A DNA stretch of 64,000 nt from Hydractinia symbiolongicarpus. Its lineage: Eukaryota > Cnidaria > Hydrozoa > Anthoathecata > Hydractiniidae. The translations under genes were made by a program, and so were the position numbers. Below the pieces are notes generated by a model. It saw only the letters and a program-made list of their open reading frames with translations, made no database searches and was not told where the DNA came from. The DNA lies in the NCBI RefSeq assembly GCF_029227915.1, contig NC_079885.1:12909001-12973000 (forward strand). The letters run 5' to 3'. Shown here piece by piece: positions 1 to 9,030 of the stretch (position 1 is the first letter of the stretch; each line of letters starts with the position of its first letter).

Positions 1-850
1 AATTCGAGATTGTTGAGCAACATGAAATTCCAGCTAGTTTAATTCTCAATCTTGATCAGACCCCTTTGAAGTATATACCGTCAGCAAGGCATACACTTGC
101 AAAGAAGAACTCCAAATCTGTTCCTATCGCTGGCTCATCAGATAACAAAAGTATTTCTGCTACATTTACGATCAGCCTTGACGGCGAGTTTTTAAATCTG
201 CAGTTGATATACGGTGGAAAAACTAAACAGAGTTTGGCGAGATACAAATTCCCAGATTCATTTTTATTGATTATTAATGCAAAACACTAAAGCCACACCA
301 TTGGATTTTTCAAAATCATTGATGAAAACATTGCACCATTTGGAGTCATAAAATCGAAATTTCTACAATTAGCTCTCCTTATTATGGATGTATTCTGTGG
401 GCAAATGACAAGTAAGGTTTTACTTAAGATCATAACATCTTTCTGTGCAAGCTGCCAGCCAATATGACGCACATATTCTAACCATCAGATCTTACAGTGA
501 ATGGTCACTGTATGTCATACAGGCGTAAAACTCAGTCGTAAACTGGAAGACGTAACTTACAGTTTCAAATCATCTTTACATGCAAAATGGCTGAATCGTA
601 GAAGAAAGAGCGATCGTTATCAATGGATGGAAAACAGCTGGAATTTGTGATGCAATCAAGATGGCAACTAAATAACTACCCTTTTTAGATCCATTTCAGC
701 AAATATCTCCGCTGATGATATCACCCCAACACAACTGATGCTTCGAACTTCGAAGTGTCAAATTATCTGATTGGAAGCTTCGTTAACGATAGGGAATACG
801 ATTCTGGATCTGAATGGGGAGATGAAAAAGATCATGTTGATCCGCAAAAT
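1..850 (+). pseudogene. pogo/Tigger-like DDE transposase fragment
   Basis: The window opens inside a reading frame (codons from base 3) that reads as the catalytic core of a pogo-family transposase. An open stretch to 290 contains NLDQTPLKY, which holds the likely first catalytic Asp, and LQLIYGGKTKQSL. After a stop at 288-290 the similarity continues with LLIMDVFCGQMT (probable second Asp), then LHAKWL and a WMENSWNL-like stretch near 570-650, with further stops and a frame change. The frame then trails off to about 850. The N-terminal DNA-binding part lies outside the window. It is a dead copy. The family call rests on the spaced DDE motifs; exact subfamily is uncertain. Confidence 0.75.
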
Positions 851-1249
851 TAAATACCCGCGAAATATACCATATTGCCCATACGCGAAATTAAATACTC
901 GCCAAGATTTGTACCCTTAAGATATAAAGAGTGTGGAAATGCTGAAGAAAAAAAATTTTAGGTCGGAAGTATTTTGATGGAAAAAGAAAGTATTTTTATG
1001 GAAATATAAAATCTCGTTGAATATTATCGTTTAGTTGTCGAGCTTCAGGAGGAAGGCTGTGATTTTACCACTTTATTCCACTGGCTTCATTTTGTGCTTT
1101 GTTGTCTTATCAACAGCACTGGATATATTGTTACTTTAAGGCTGACAAATTTTCTTTGCTCTGCGACAAACTCACATTTACAGCGACGTAAAAAACATAC
1201 ACAACTGAAGCTTTCAAACTAAATTTTTCAAATCCATTGATTACCGTGG
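851..1249. other. No gene seen; repeat-like AT-rich DNA
   Basis: Bases 840-905 contain short words of the type CGCGAAATTAAATAC, twice, in a style repeated near 26.7-26.9 kb and 49.8 kb. This suggests an old interspersed repeat. I see no coding potential on either strand. Confidence 0.4.
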
Positions 1250-1280
1250 CTTAATGTGAGTAGGTTTGGTTTAATTTCGT

Positions 1281-1360
1281 GAGTTAATTTTTGTTTTCAC
1301 TTTCTCAATTGGGTGAGAAAGTGAAAACAAGTTAAAAAATATAGCTACTCAAAAATTAAC
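1281..1360. repeat. Fold-back with a perfect 17-bp stem
   Basis: TTGTTTTCACTTTCTCA at 1291-1307 is perfectly inverted at 1314-1330 with a 6-base loop. An outer pair, GTTAATTTTTG (1282-1292) against CAAAAATTAAC (about 1350-1360), lengthens the fold. It is probably a small fold-back/MITE. No coding is seen. Confidence 0.6.
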
Positions 1361-1420
1361 CCATGTTAGTGTGAGTAAGCATCGGCAAACACCTTTTTAG
1401 AAGATTAGCAGATGTTCTCT

Positions 1421-1577
1421 ATAAAGGCGAATCTCCACGGGACGATTCTTACGACGTAAATCATCAATATTCGAATTTGATTGGTCGCGATTTTCGTCAT
1501 GACGAAAAGTTGAATTGGTTTCCACTATTCCTCACAAACATCGTCGCGAATATCGTCCAGTGGAGATTCGGCTTTAA
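1421..1577. mobile_element. MITE, about 155 bp, with terminal inverted repeats
   Basis: The left end AAAGGCGAATCTCCACGGGA matches the reverse complement of the right end, AAAGCCGAATCTCCACTGGA, over about 24 bases with few mismatches. Both ends are flanked by TA-rich bases. There is no ORF, so it is non-autonomous. The superfamily is not clear from the ends alone. Confidence 0.6.
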
Positions 1578-1722
1578 GCATAGTCTTGGAAACACTACAT
1601 TTTAGAGAGCAAGAAAATAATGTTATGGTAATAGATGCCAATCCGTTCTTATTTCTTGTTTCACATAAACAAGCAAACAAACGAACAAACCAAAGAACTT
1701 TCACCCTCGTTAAAAAACTTAC

Positions 1723-2021
1723 CATGCTTTAGAAATTTGTTTGGGCGTTAATGATACATTAAAAGTGGCGCAAACTTGATACACGTTTTCGCCCGCCATC
1801 ACTTCACCAAATCCCTTCTTTTTTACTGCGGTTTTCACAAGTGCTTGCGCTTTCAAGATTAGTGTCTTATCGAGTTTCAAAGGCGATGCTAAATGTAATT
1901 TTCGATAGCCATTATGAATACGCAAGGCTTGGTTGTTAAAATCTTTTTCCGAGATGCTGCACACAATCGCAGCTACGATGTACAAACAGCTTAAAGCCGA
2001 ATTAATCAAAGTTTTGGCCAT
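1723..2021 (-). CDS. First exon of a secreted CAP/SCP-domain protein
   Basis: This 299-base exon starts with MAKTLINSALSCLYIVAAIV, a typical signal peptide, followed by the opening helix of a CAP domain: LRIHNGYRKLHLASPLKLD, then AQALVK and AGENVYQV. The pattern H-N-x-x-R-x-x-H, the AQ helix and the GENVY stretch are hallmarks of CAP (SCP/TAPS/CRISP/PR-1) proteins, which are secreted. The exon ends at AAAGCATG followed by a good donor GTAAGT (1722-1717), splitting the Trp codon that normally opens the next CAP motif. The remaining exons should lie at lower coordinates, but I do not find them before the window edge, so this may be a gene whose rest is outside, or an orphan exon. Short AT-rich TATA-like words lie at 2026-2060, upstream of the ATG. 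Confidence 0.75.
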
Positions 2022-2538
2022 GTCAAATTTATATAATAACCATATCTCAGTATAAATAAAGAGTATTGTTGAGTGTATTTTCTCCCTCGTTGTTTACTTC
2101 AATTTTCAATACAAACGAATTCCATTTCAAATATGTGATTAATTAGTTTGAAGTTAAAAACCGCATGATACATGCGACTATATGTGTGCATTCAGCCGTT
2201 ACAAAAAAGTTTGTTTAAGCGTGTCGAATCTTTACACTGAATGGTTGGTTCATTCGAAAAAATAAACAAAACGTTCGGCATTGATTTTATATAAATATTT
2301 ACCCATGCGTTAAAGAAATCGACATCGAGTTGAGAAAAACAATGGATTTATTATTTGCTTGTTCGTGTTTGCCCATACAATCTATCTTATTCTACGCAGG
2401 CTAACTTGGACTGTCTGTTTTCAATTGTTCAAATTCAAATAAAGTGATTGAAAACTGACGCTCAGTATCGCTGGTAACAAACACGGGAAAAAAACTACTA
2501 ATAACTTTCTGCAATCTTGAATGCATTATTTTTAAGTA
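2022..2538. other. Upstream region of the CAP exon, no gene seen
   Basis: AT-rich sequence with TATA-like words close to the ATG at 2021. I see no ORF of note and no repeat with clear ends. Confidence 0.4.
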
Positions 2539-3200
2539 CTAGCCGTTGGACCCGGCGTCGAAACGCCGGATTAAGCCACAAGTAACTGTTTGACCCGTCG
2601 GAGAACCCCAGGTTAAGCACTTATTAAGAGCCGTAAACTGTGACCTACATCCAGATGGAGCACTTTAGTACAGGCATGCAGCATATCGTAATTCAAGTGA
2701 GGCGCGTACAGCATTATGGTGTTTCAGGTTTAATATATTTTTAAAACTTTAGCATAAATAACAATACAATTTACAACCTGTGGTTACCCCGTCATGGCAG
2801 AAACAGTCCGCCAATTTTTTATATATTTTGCGGAATAAGTCTCCATGAAAGTTCAAAACTTGAACATGAATGACACTGAGTCAAGTGTTTAGTACAGGTA
2901 AGTCGTGTAGCACGTCCGTATAGGTGTAATACACTTTTCCCAATACTTTATCGTAACGTCGGTTTAAATACACAGGCAAAAGCCCGTTGTTACCGCTGCC
3001 TGCTAGAACAACCACTCAGCAATTTTGTTTCACGGTATAAATTATCATAAAATTTGTAAAATTTATTCTCAGTTTCAAAACATTTTCTAAAGCCAGACAA
3101 AAATACAAAAATGAGACTGTTGTCTTATCAATAAACTTCAGACTTTTGCTAAAGCTATTACAGTAAAAGGTGTAGCTAGCATAGAAAACTATTTAAAAAT
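2539..3200 (-). mobile_element. Non-autonomous Helitron (copy A)
   Basis: Read on the minus strand the element ends with a GC-rich hairpin (CCGGCGT/ACGCCGG, plus-strand 2554-2572), about 11 bases, then CTAG followed by T (2539-2542). This is the classical Helitron 3' end. Body sequence matches, in inverted orientation, a second copy at 26190-26571. The shared segment at 3105-3180 is ATGAGACTGTTG...GTAAAAGGTGTAGCTA. There is no Rep/helicase ORF. The 5' end is only approximate. Confidence 0.65.
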
Positions 3201-3268
3201 TTTGTTGCAACTGATTGAATTTCGCTACTTTTATTTTTTAGCCGAGGTTGCTAACAGCAACCACAACC

Positions 3269-3452
3269 AGAGATAGGAAAATGTTCGTTCTGAGACAGTC
3301 GACGACGACAACATAAACAACAACAACAACAACAACGTAAACAACAACAACGTAAACAACAACAAATCCTGAATTCCCCGAATCCGACAATTCCGGGAAA
3401 TCCGATAAAATCCCACGCATGCGTAATAGCGACTAACGGGAATAATGCTGAA
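3269..3452. repeat. Polinton left terminal inverted repeat
   Basis: Starts AGAGATAGGAAAATGTTCGT and runs through an (AAC)n-rich tract with embedded GTA to ACTAACGGGAATAATGCTGA. It pairs with 17096-17272. The two copies differ mainly in the number of AAC units and a few substitutions. Confidence 0.92.
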
Positions 3453-3461
3453 TAATGCTGG

Positions 3462-6224
3462 GTGCTAGACCCGATGTTTGCCCAAGTCAAAACGCATGTG
3501 GAGAACCCAGCGCTGCCGAATAGCGGTTTTAGCATCGGTCGAATCATGCATCTCGACGTGGACTTCCATAAGCTACGACTAACAAGGGGTTCCTCATATA
3601 TCAAAGTACCCAAGTGGATAGCCACCAAAAAAGCTATCATTAACCCCGCGAACAAGGATGAGGAGTGCTTCAAATGGAGCATAATAGCCGCTCTACATCA
3701 TGGGGATATCGGTGATCATCCAGAACGCGTGACCAAGCTGAGACCCTATACGGAACAGTATACCTGGCAGGGTATCGAGTTTCCAACAAGCATCAAGGAT
3801 ATATCCAAGTTTGAGAAGAACAACCTGACATCGCAGTGAACGTCTTGTACGTGACGGGGAAGACTTTCTATATCCTGCGCCGATCGACACACAACGGGCG
3901 CGATAAACAGGTTAATCTGCTACTCCTCACGGACGATAAAAAGAGTCATTATATAGCCATCACAAATCTCTCACGGCTCCTGGGTAGTGAGACATCAAAA
4001 AATCATGCAAAGATGCACTTCTGTATGAACTTTCTGCAGGCCTTTACAACGGTTGAGTCGAGAGACAAGCACTATACCTACTGGAGGGATGACGAAACGG
4101 TCAAGATCAAGATGCCAAGCGAAAAGGAAATATGGCTGTACTACAAGGATGGTCAGCAGCAGTTCAAGGTACCATTCGCCGTCTATGCGGATTTTGAGAG
4201 CCTGTTGATCCCAATGAAAGAGAATGCGAAGGAGACCAAGACGAAAAAGCTGAACAAGCATGTACCATGTGGCTGGTGTACATATAGTACCTTCGCCTAT
4301 GGTGATATATCATATCCCTTGCAGAGATACCGCGGTAAGGACTGTGTGAAGATGTTCGTACAACACCTGGAGGATGAGGTAAAGCGGCTCTACGCTACCT
4401 TCCCACAGCATGACATGCTTCCCCTAACGGAGGTGTTACAAAGAGAGCACGAAGCGGCAAAGACATGTCACATCTGCATGAAACCATTTGGTGACCCCGA
4501 GAACCACAAAGGCATGGGGCACGATGATGGTGAAACGTATAAGAAGATCGAGATCAGATTCATCGACAGCTGTCGACTCATGGTATCAAGCTTGGAGAAA
4601 TTGGCAAGCAACCTCATCGGTACAAACGCTGCGGGTATGAAATATCAGCATCTTATGGTGCGAGGCTTGCGGCTCGAGTACTACGAAGCAGCTAGACATG
4701 GAGCAGGTAAATGCAAACGTACCAGCCATGGCAAGGTTCATCTCCGGGGATGATTTCTTCAGGCTGATGCTTCGAAAAGGCGTCTATCCCTACGAGTACA
4801 TGGTAGCTGGCCACGATTCAAGGAGACGGAGCTACCTCCCAAGGAGGCCTTCTATAGCAAGTTGAATATGAAAGGGATCAGCGAAAACGACTACGAACAC
4901 GCTCAAAAAGTCTGGAATTCCATCACTCCGAAGGACTCCGAGACTACCATGGGCGACTACCACGATATGTACCTCACTACAGACGTCCTGCTACTAGCAG
5001 ACGTATTCGAGAGCTTTCGAGGAGTGTGCTTGGAGAATTACAAGCTCGACCCTGCCCACTTCTACAGCGCACCAGGCCTGGCATGGAAAGCGGCGTTGAA
5101 GTACATCGAGATCAAGCTGGAGCTCGTTACGGATCCCGACATGCTCCTGATGTTTGAAAAAGGTATTCAAGGTGGTGTAACTCAAGCTGTGCACAGATAC
5201 GCCAAAGCCAACAACAAGTACATGGGGGATCAATACGATCCGAAGGTTGAGTCGTCATACTTGCAGTACCTTGACGCCAACAATCTCTATGGCTGGGCCA
5301 TGCGTCAAGACCTGCCTACGCACGGGTTCAAATGGCTGTCGAACTTTGAGGCCTTTACCGAGAAGCCGATCGATAAGCTCGTCGCTGACAACAAGCACGG
5401 CTACATCTTGGAGGTTGATATCAACTATCCTAAAAAGCTGCACGACAAGCACAACGAGCTGCTTTTCCTGCCGGAGCGCAAGGTGGTTCACAGGGTCGAG
5501 AAACTATTCCCAAATCTCGAATATAAGCGGAAATACGTGGTACACATCGGGACTTCATCAAGCCCTGAAACACGGGCTCAAGCTCAGGAAAGTGCATAGA
5601 GTCATCCAGTTTAACCAAAAGCCTTGGCTCCGTGACTATATAGACCATAACACGAGGCTGAGAACTGCCGCCAAGAACGACTTTGAGAAGGACTTTTATA
5701 AGCTGATGAATCTCTCGGTCTTTGGGAAAACCATGGAGAATATCCGTAATCATCGGAATATCAAGCTAGTCACGAATGAAGCTGCCTATACGAAGCTCGT
5801 CATGCGACCAAACTTCAGAGGTGGGAACTACTTTAGCGAGAACCTCATGGGTGTTGAAATGGGTAGGACAGAAATCAAGATGAATAAGCCCGTGTATATT
5901 GGTCAAGCTATTTTAGATCAGTCAAAAACCGTCATGTACGAGTTTCACTACGACTATATGCAGCCCAAGTACGGCAGTAAGCTGCGGATCTGCTATATGG
6001 ACACGGATTCATTCGTGTACCACATCAGAACGGAGGACTTTTACCGTGATATTGCCGATGATGTAGAGGCACGTTTCGATACGAGTGCCTATAGCAAGGA
6101 TGACAACAGACCTCTCTCCATCGGCAAAAACAAAAAGGTGGTAGGTCTAATGAAGGATGAATTAAGCGGGAAGGTCATCACAACGCTCGCCAGAGGTCAT
6201 TATCGTTTAGCGGCAAATAAATGA
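3462..6224 (+). pseudogene. pPolB: Polinton protein-primed DNA polymerase B, broken
   Basis: The gene replicates the element by protein priming. Visible blocks in order are: N-terminal SSYIKVPKW and EECFKWSIIAALHH; exonuclease motif I VPFAVYADFESLL (near 4170-4205); KIEIRFIDSCRLMVSSLEKLA; polymerase motif A region SYLQYLDANNLYGWAM (near 5250-5300); motif B KNDFEKDFYKLMNLSVFGKTMEN (near 5670-5740); motif C CYMDTDSFVYHI (near 5990-6020). Breaks: a frameshift at about 3836, a deletion around 4500-4520 that removes the usual zinc-finger/HNL-GYD (Exo II) segment, two compensating frameshifts between about 4707 and 4808, a frameshift near 5540, and loss of the C-terminal thumb after MKDELSGKVIT (near 6165). 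The stop overlaps the ATG of the next gene. The product cannot be functional as it stands. Confidence 0.95.
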
Positions 6225-6712
6225 TAGAAGCATTGTTACTGATAGCTATACTCCTCCCATACGTCTTGATCATCTTCGGTTATTTGAGATACAAACGACT
6301 AATAATAAAGATGTCTAAATTAGCTGAAATTTTCGATGTTGTTGATACCCCGGCAGAAGCGCTTGAGCAACGTGAAAAACTTATAGACAAGCGTCAGGCT
6401 TTAAAGGATGCAATACGTCAAGGTAAACAGCACCTCCAACCGAAGACAGAAGCCTTCCTTGACAAAGCATCACCTGAGGTGATCGACAAGATACACACTG
6501 TGTTCGTTCATCGCGAGACTCAGGAAAAGGGCTCAAAGACTGCCAAGGGACTATCAGCCCACGCGATAAGCATGTACACCAAAGCTGTCAGTAACATGGT
6601 GTCTATCGATAGTCCCGAGGCCCTGAGACAAGATATCGAAGCTTACCTCATCATCAAGGACTCTCTGGCTGACTTGGGATACTGGTATATTCCGCTTTCG
6701 GTAAGCTATTGA
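6221..6712 (+). CDS. Polinton small membrane protein, possibly frameshifted
   Basis: A 163-residue protein starting in an ATGA overlap with the end of the polymerase frame. An N-terminal hydrophobic segment (about residues 3-20, ALLLIAILLPYVLIIFGYL) is followed by a basic, helical body rich in Glu/Lys. Near the C-terminus the frame ends at SVSY, but the neighbouring frame continues from about 6695 as FGKLLIPLLIAAHT, a second possible membrane segment, and runs to about 6842. A one-base lesion is therefore likely. I do not recognise the family; it sits where Polintons carry small accessory genes. Confidence 0.55.
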   Translation: MIEALLLIAILLPYVLIIFGYLRYKRLIIKMSKLAEIFDVVDTPAEALEQREKLIDKRQALKDAIRQGKQHLQPKTEAFLDKASPEVIDKIHTVFVHRETQEKGSKTAKGLSAHAISMYTKAVSNMVSIDSPEALRQDIEAYLIIKDSLADLGYWYIPLSVSY

Positions 6713-6772
6713 TACCTCTGCTTATTGCTGCGCATACCATTAATCATACACAGCTCTCAACGTCCAAGGTAG

Positions 6773-7063
6773 TTGAAGAACGAAATGATGAAGAACAGCA
6801 AAACAATGGGAAACAGTCTATCAAATATACACATGGGCAATCGTGAAATAGTTGACAGATCAAACAATGAGGTCCTGTGCAAAATCAGAGTACGAGCGCG
6901 GTATATGGACTGGTGCACTGTTTACGGAGACTGTTACGCACGCGGTCTAGTGACTTTGACACCAGCGGCTGATCGATTTCCACCACAAGCATGTAATTTA
7001 ATGAGGGTTCCACATTTGAATAAGATAAGATACGCCGGCGGTTTGAAGGCCAGAGTGAAGTGA
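6773..7063 (+). CDS. Small Polinton protein, unknown
   Basis: A 96-residue ORF, basic, with a conserved-looking stretch NEVLCKIRVRARYMDWCTV and a C-terminal LNKIRYAGGLKARVK. No membrane segment or known motif is seen. The frame overlaps the alternative continuation of the previous gene, so the first 20 or so residues may not be used. Its stop (7061-7063) is followed at once by a 9-bp hairpin and then the next ATG, 28 bases later. Confidence 0.5.
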   Translation: MKNEMMKNSKTMGNSLSNIHMGNREIVDRSNNEVLCKIRVRARYMDWCTVYGDCYARGLVTLTPAADRFPPQACNLMRVPHLNKIRYAGGLKARVK

Positions 7064-7091
7064 TTCTTATACGTCTTACGGTGTATAAGAA
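7064..7091 (+). terminator. Intergenic hairpin, 9-bp perfect stem
   Basis: TTCTTATAC (7064-7072) pairs with GTATAAGAA (7083-7091). The stem-loop fills exactly the gap between the stop ending at 7063 and the ATG at 7092. A role in 3'-end formation is inference from the repeated placement of such hairpins in this element. Confidence 0.55.
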
Positions 7092-7457
7092 ATGAGCGAA
7101 GTTCAACCACAAGAAGTAACAGTCATAACAAAGCCAGTAATGCACCCAGGGAGAGTCGTGCAAGGTCACAAGTTGGCGGCACTGATGAAGAAGAGAAAGG
7201 AAGATCTGAAGCAAAAAGAGGGTGCTGTAGAATCTACAGCCAAAACCTCTTCTGGAGTGAGTTCTGTACAGTCCGGCAGTGTATACATTTGTGGAAGTAT
7301 CATTGCTATACTTGCCTCTGTAGATGGGGCATATTACATTTTCTGCAAGCAGCCCGTAGCGGCTCAACAGCCTGCAGATATCCCACGTGCACTAGAGCAG
7401 CGTCAACCTTCAAAGCCTCAAGCCAAGCTTGATATCGAATTTTTCAAGATGATATAA
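7092..7457 (+). CDS. Polinton single-pass membrane protein
   Basis: A 121-residue protein with an N-terminal basic motif HPGRVVQGHKLAALMKKRKE, a type of motif I associate with small membrane proteins of other Polintons. It has one membrane segment (VYICGSIIAILASVDGAYYIF, residues about 76-96) and a short polar tail. The ORF is intact. It is flanked by genes of the same strand with gaps of 28 and 14 bases, which fits a compact virus-like array. The function is unknown; a virion or assembly role is only inference. Confidence 0.6.
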   Translation: MSEVQPQEVTVITKPVMHPGRVVQGHKLAALMKKRKEDLKQKEGAVESTAKTSSGVSSVQSGSVYICGSIIAILASVDGAYYIFCKQPVAAQQPADIPRALEQRQPSKPQAKLDIEFFKMI

Positions 7458-7471
7458 TCTATAATATAAAC

Positions 7472-7708
7472 ATGAGTTCAAACGTTACACCCCTGCAGAA
7501 AGAGATAAATGACGTTCTATATGAAACAGTTGTGGACCTAGCTTACGCTATGGTTGGCAAGAGGTTCCTTGGGATCTCGAGTCCTTCGGCCAAGTTGGAT
7601 ACAAGCGGCGTGATGAAAATGGTGGCATACTTCACAGCCGGACAGGGACGCCGTGAGATGGCCGTCTCCAAAGGGTATATTCCAGCGAGTATAGTCCCGA
7701 AGAAGTAA
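7472..7708 (+). CDS. Small Polinton protein, unknown
   Basis: A 78-residue intact ORF beginning MSSNVTPLQKEINDVLYETV. It is predicted largely helical, with no membrane segment and no recognised motif. Its position between the membrane protein and the ATPase suggests an accessory structural gene, but nothing in the sequence proves it. A hairpin follows 15 bases after its stop. Confidence 0.5.
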   Translation: MSSNVTPLQKEINDVLYETVVDLAYAMVGKRFLGISSPSAKLDTSGVMKMVAYFTAGQGRREMAVSKGYIPASIVPKK

Positions 7709-7723
7709 GCACCCCACAAGGTT

Positions 7724-7742
7724 TCTGTCTGCCCAAGACAGA
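7724..7742 (+). terminator. Intergenic hairpin, 7-bp stem
   Basis: TCTGTCT (7724-7730) pairs with AGACAGA (7736-7742) with a 5-base loop. It lies between the stop at 7708 and the ATPase ATG at 7753. Confidence 0.45.
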
Positions 7743-7752
7743 TAGAATAAAT

Positions 7753-7926
7753 ATGACTCTGGACATAGCAAAAGAACCTCATACAGCGATTTTTACTGGG
7801 CTTACCTCGTGCGGGAAAACACAGCGTGTACTCGATCTCCTGGAGAACGAGTACAAGCACCATTTCTTCAACGTTGTCATCCTCTGTTCCACCATCAGCT
7901 GGAATAAGACCTACCTCGGGTACAAC
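7753..7926 (+). pseudogene. Polinton packaging ATPase, N-terminal remnant
   Basis: From ATG 7753 the frame gives MTLDIAKEPHTAIFTGLTSC followed by GKT, a Walker A/P-loop of the FtsK-HerA type used to package DNA into capsids, then LLENEY and VVILCSTISWNKTYLG, the segment that normally follows the P-loop in these ATPases. The frame ends at about 7928, after some 58 residues. Walker B, the sensor and the C-terminal half are missing, so a deletion has joined the start of the gene to the next small ORF. The protein cannot package DNA. Confidence 0.75.
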
Positions 7927-8021
7927 TGATCAGACATGCATAGGCGGAGATATGACTGGAGCACCCCAGAAATTTAAGCATTTCGCCTCGACTTTTCAAC
8001 TAAATAAATATGTCTTGTCGA

Positions 8022-8214
8022 AAAATATGTCGAAAAATCACGAGAGGAAGAGATCCGGAAATTGGAGGAAACAATCGAGGACTTGGAAGCAGATCTCGAG
8101 GAAAGAAATTTGGAGCTGTATAGGATGAATCTGAGAGGTAAATACAACAACCGAATCGCTTTAATCGTCTCGTCGCTGGCTCTTATCATGATCCAGTATA
8201 TGATGAAATATTAG
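8022..8214 (+). CDS. Small coiled-coil membrane protein, start unclear
   Basis: A frame ending at TAG 8212-8214 encodes SREEEIRKLEETIEDLEADL, a clear coiled coil, then a basic stretch and a C-terminal membrane segment IALIVSSLALIMIQY. Just upstream TGTCGAAAAATA is repeated in tandem (8020-8040), which disturbs the likely start. It may be an independent small gene or the tail of what the ATPase deletion left behind. The pattern of coiled coil plus one membrane helix recurs in several genes of this element. Confidence 0.45.
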
Positions 8215-8236
8215 GACCATTTCAGGTCATGAAGTA

Positions 8237-8257
8237 GGTGTATGTACTGCATACACC
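8237..8257 (+). terminator. Hairpin after the last rightward gene
   Basis: GGTGTATG (8237-8244) pairs with CATACACC (8250-8257) with a 5-base loop, 22 bases after the stop at 8214. Confidence 0.45.
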
Positions 8258-8426
8258 CTTGGCAAGGCGAAAAATCCTCATGATTCTTTCGTAACATTGG
8301 ACGGTGCCTTGGACATTCTGTCCACACCCAACCAAATTCCTAGGGAAATGCGATGTTGTTAGAGCCGTTGGGTATACAGATAATGACAATGGCAAGAGGG
8401 CGGTTAGGACCCATGTTCCCAACAAG

Positions 8427-9030
8427 TATATAATACGATATAAAGACGTTAAAAATGTGATGGAACTGGCGGTGGTCCACCACCGCCGAATCCAGACACG
8501 GTTTTACTGACGGAACCAGGTGTTTATTGCCTTCTTCTAAGGTGTGGCAGACCTAAGGCTGAGTCCGCCTGATGATGATACGCGTGAGCTGTTCGAGGGA
8601 ATGTTTGACATCGATATAATATAAGCAATATATGAGATTTTGTGACTCTTGTGAGTCACAAAAACTACGTCTATAAGTATCAACTGAGCAAGTCCCCCGT
8701 AGCGGGGAACTTGATGAAATGGCCCTAGGACTCGAGAAATTTACCATTCTTTAGCATGTCTTCAGCAGGTATATAATACGATATAGGGACGTTATGGAAA
8801 AGATGGTTAATGGGGACGGAATCCATCCCCTTCATCCAGATACAGTTTTAGCGACGGAACCACGCCACGGATCACGCTTGTAGGGGGAGGGGCTCTAAAC
8901 CCCTCCCTTACGGAAGGTCAAAATTGATATGTGTCGGTGCCACCGACACATATCAACTCGCTTCCCCCGCAGTGGGTGAACTGGTGAAACGGTCATCCTA
9001 ATCGAGAAACTTACCACTCTTTTAACATGC
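8427..9030. repeat. Tandemly duplicated convergent-junction module with hairpins
   Basis: Two diverged copies, offset about 343 bases, start with the identical word TATATAATACGATATA (8427-8442 and 8770-8785), share GACGGAACCA (8509-8518 and 8853-8862), and both end with integrase-tail sequence GAGAAAYTTACCAYTCTTT (8735-8753 and 9005-9023). Hairpins inside are: 8468-8487 (GGCGGTGGT/ACCACCGCC), 8638-8663 (TTTTGTGACTC/GAGTCACAAAA), 8812-8830 (GGGGACGGA/TCCATCCCC, one mismatch), 8885-8907 (GGGAGGGG/CCCCTCCC) and 8924-8956 (16-bp arms TTGATATGTGTCGGTG). The first and third occupy the same position in the two copies yet have unrelated stems. Confidence 0.75.

Noticed and set aside
3231-3682. ORFs overlapping the left TIR on the minus strand with Val/Cys/Leu runs
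   Set aside because: They are translations of the AAC/GTT simple tract and antisense of the polymerase start; the same appears in the right TIR.
5247-5590. Alternative + frame and minus ORFs across the polymerase
   Set aside because: Only the part after about 5540 of that frame carries polymerase motifs; the rest is a shadow.
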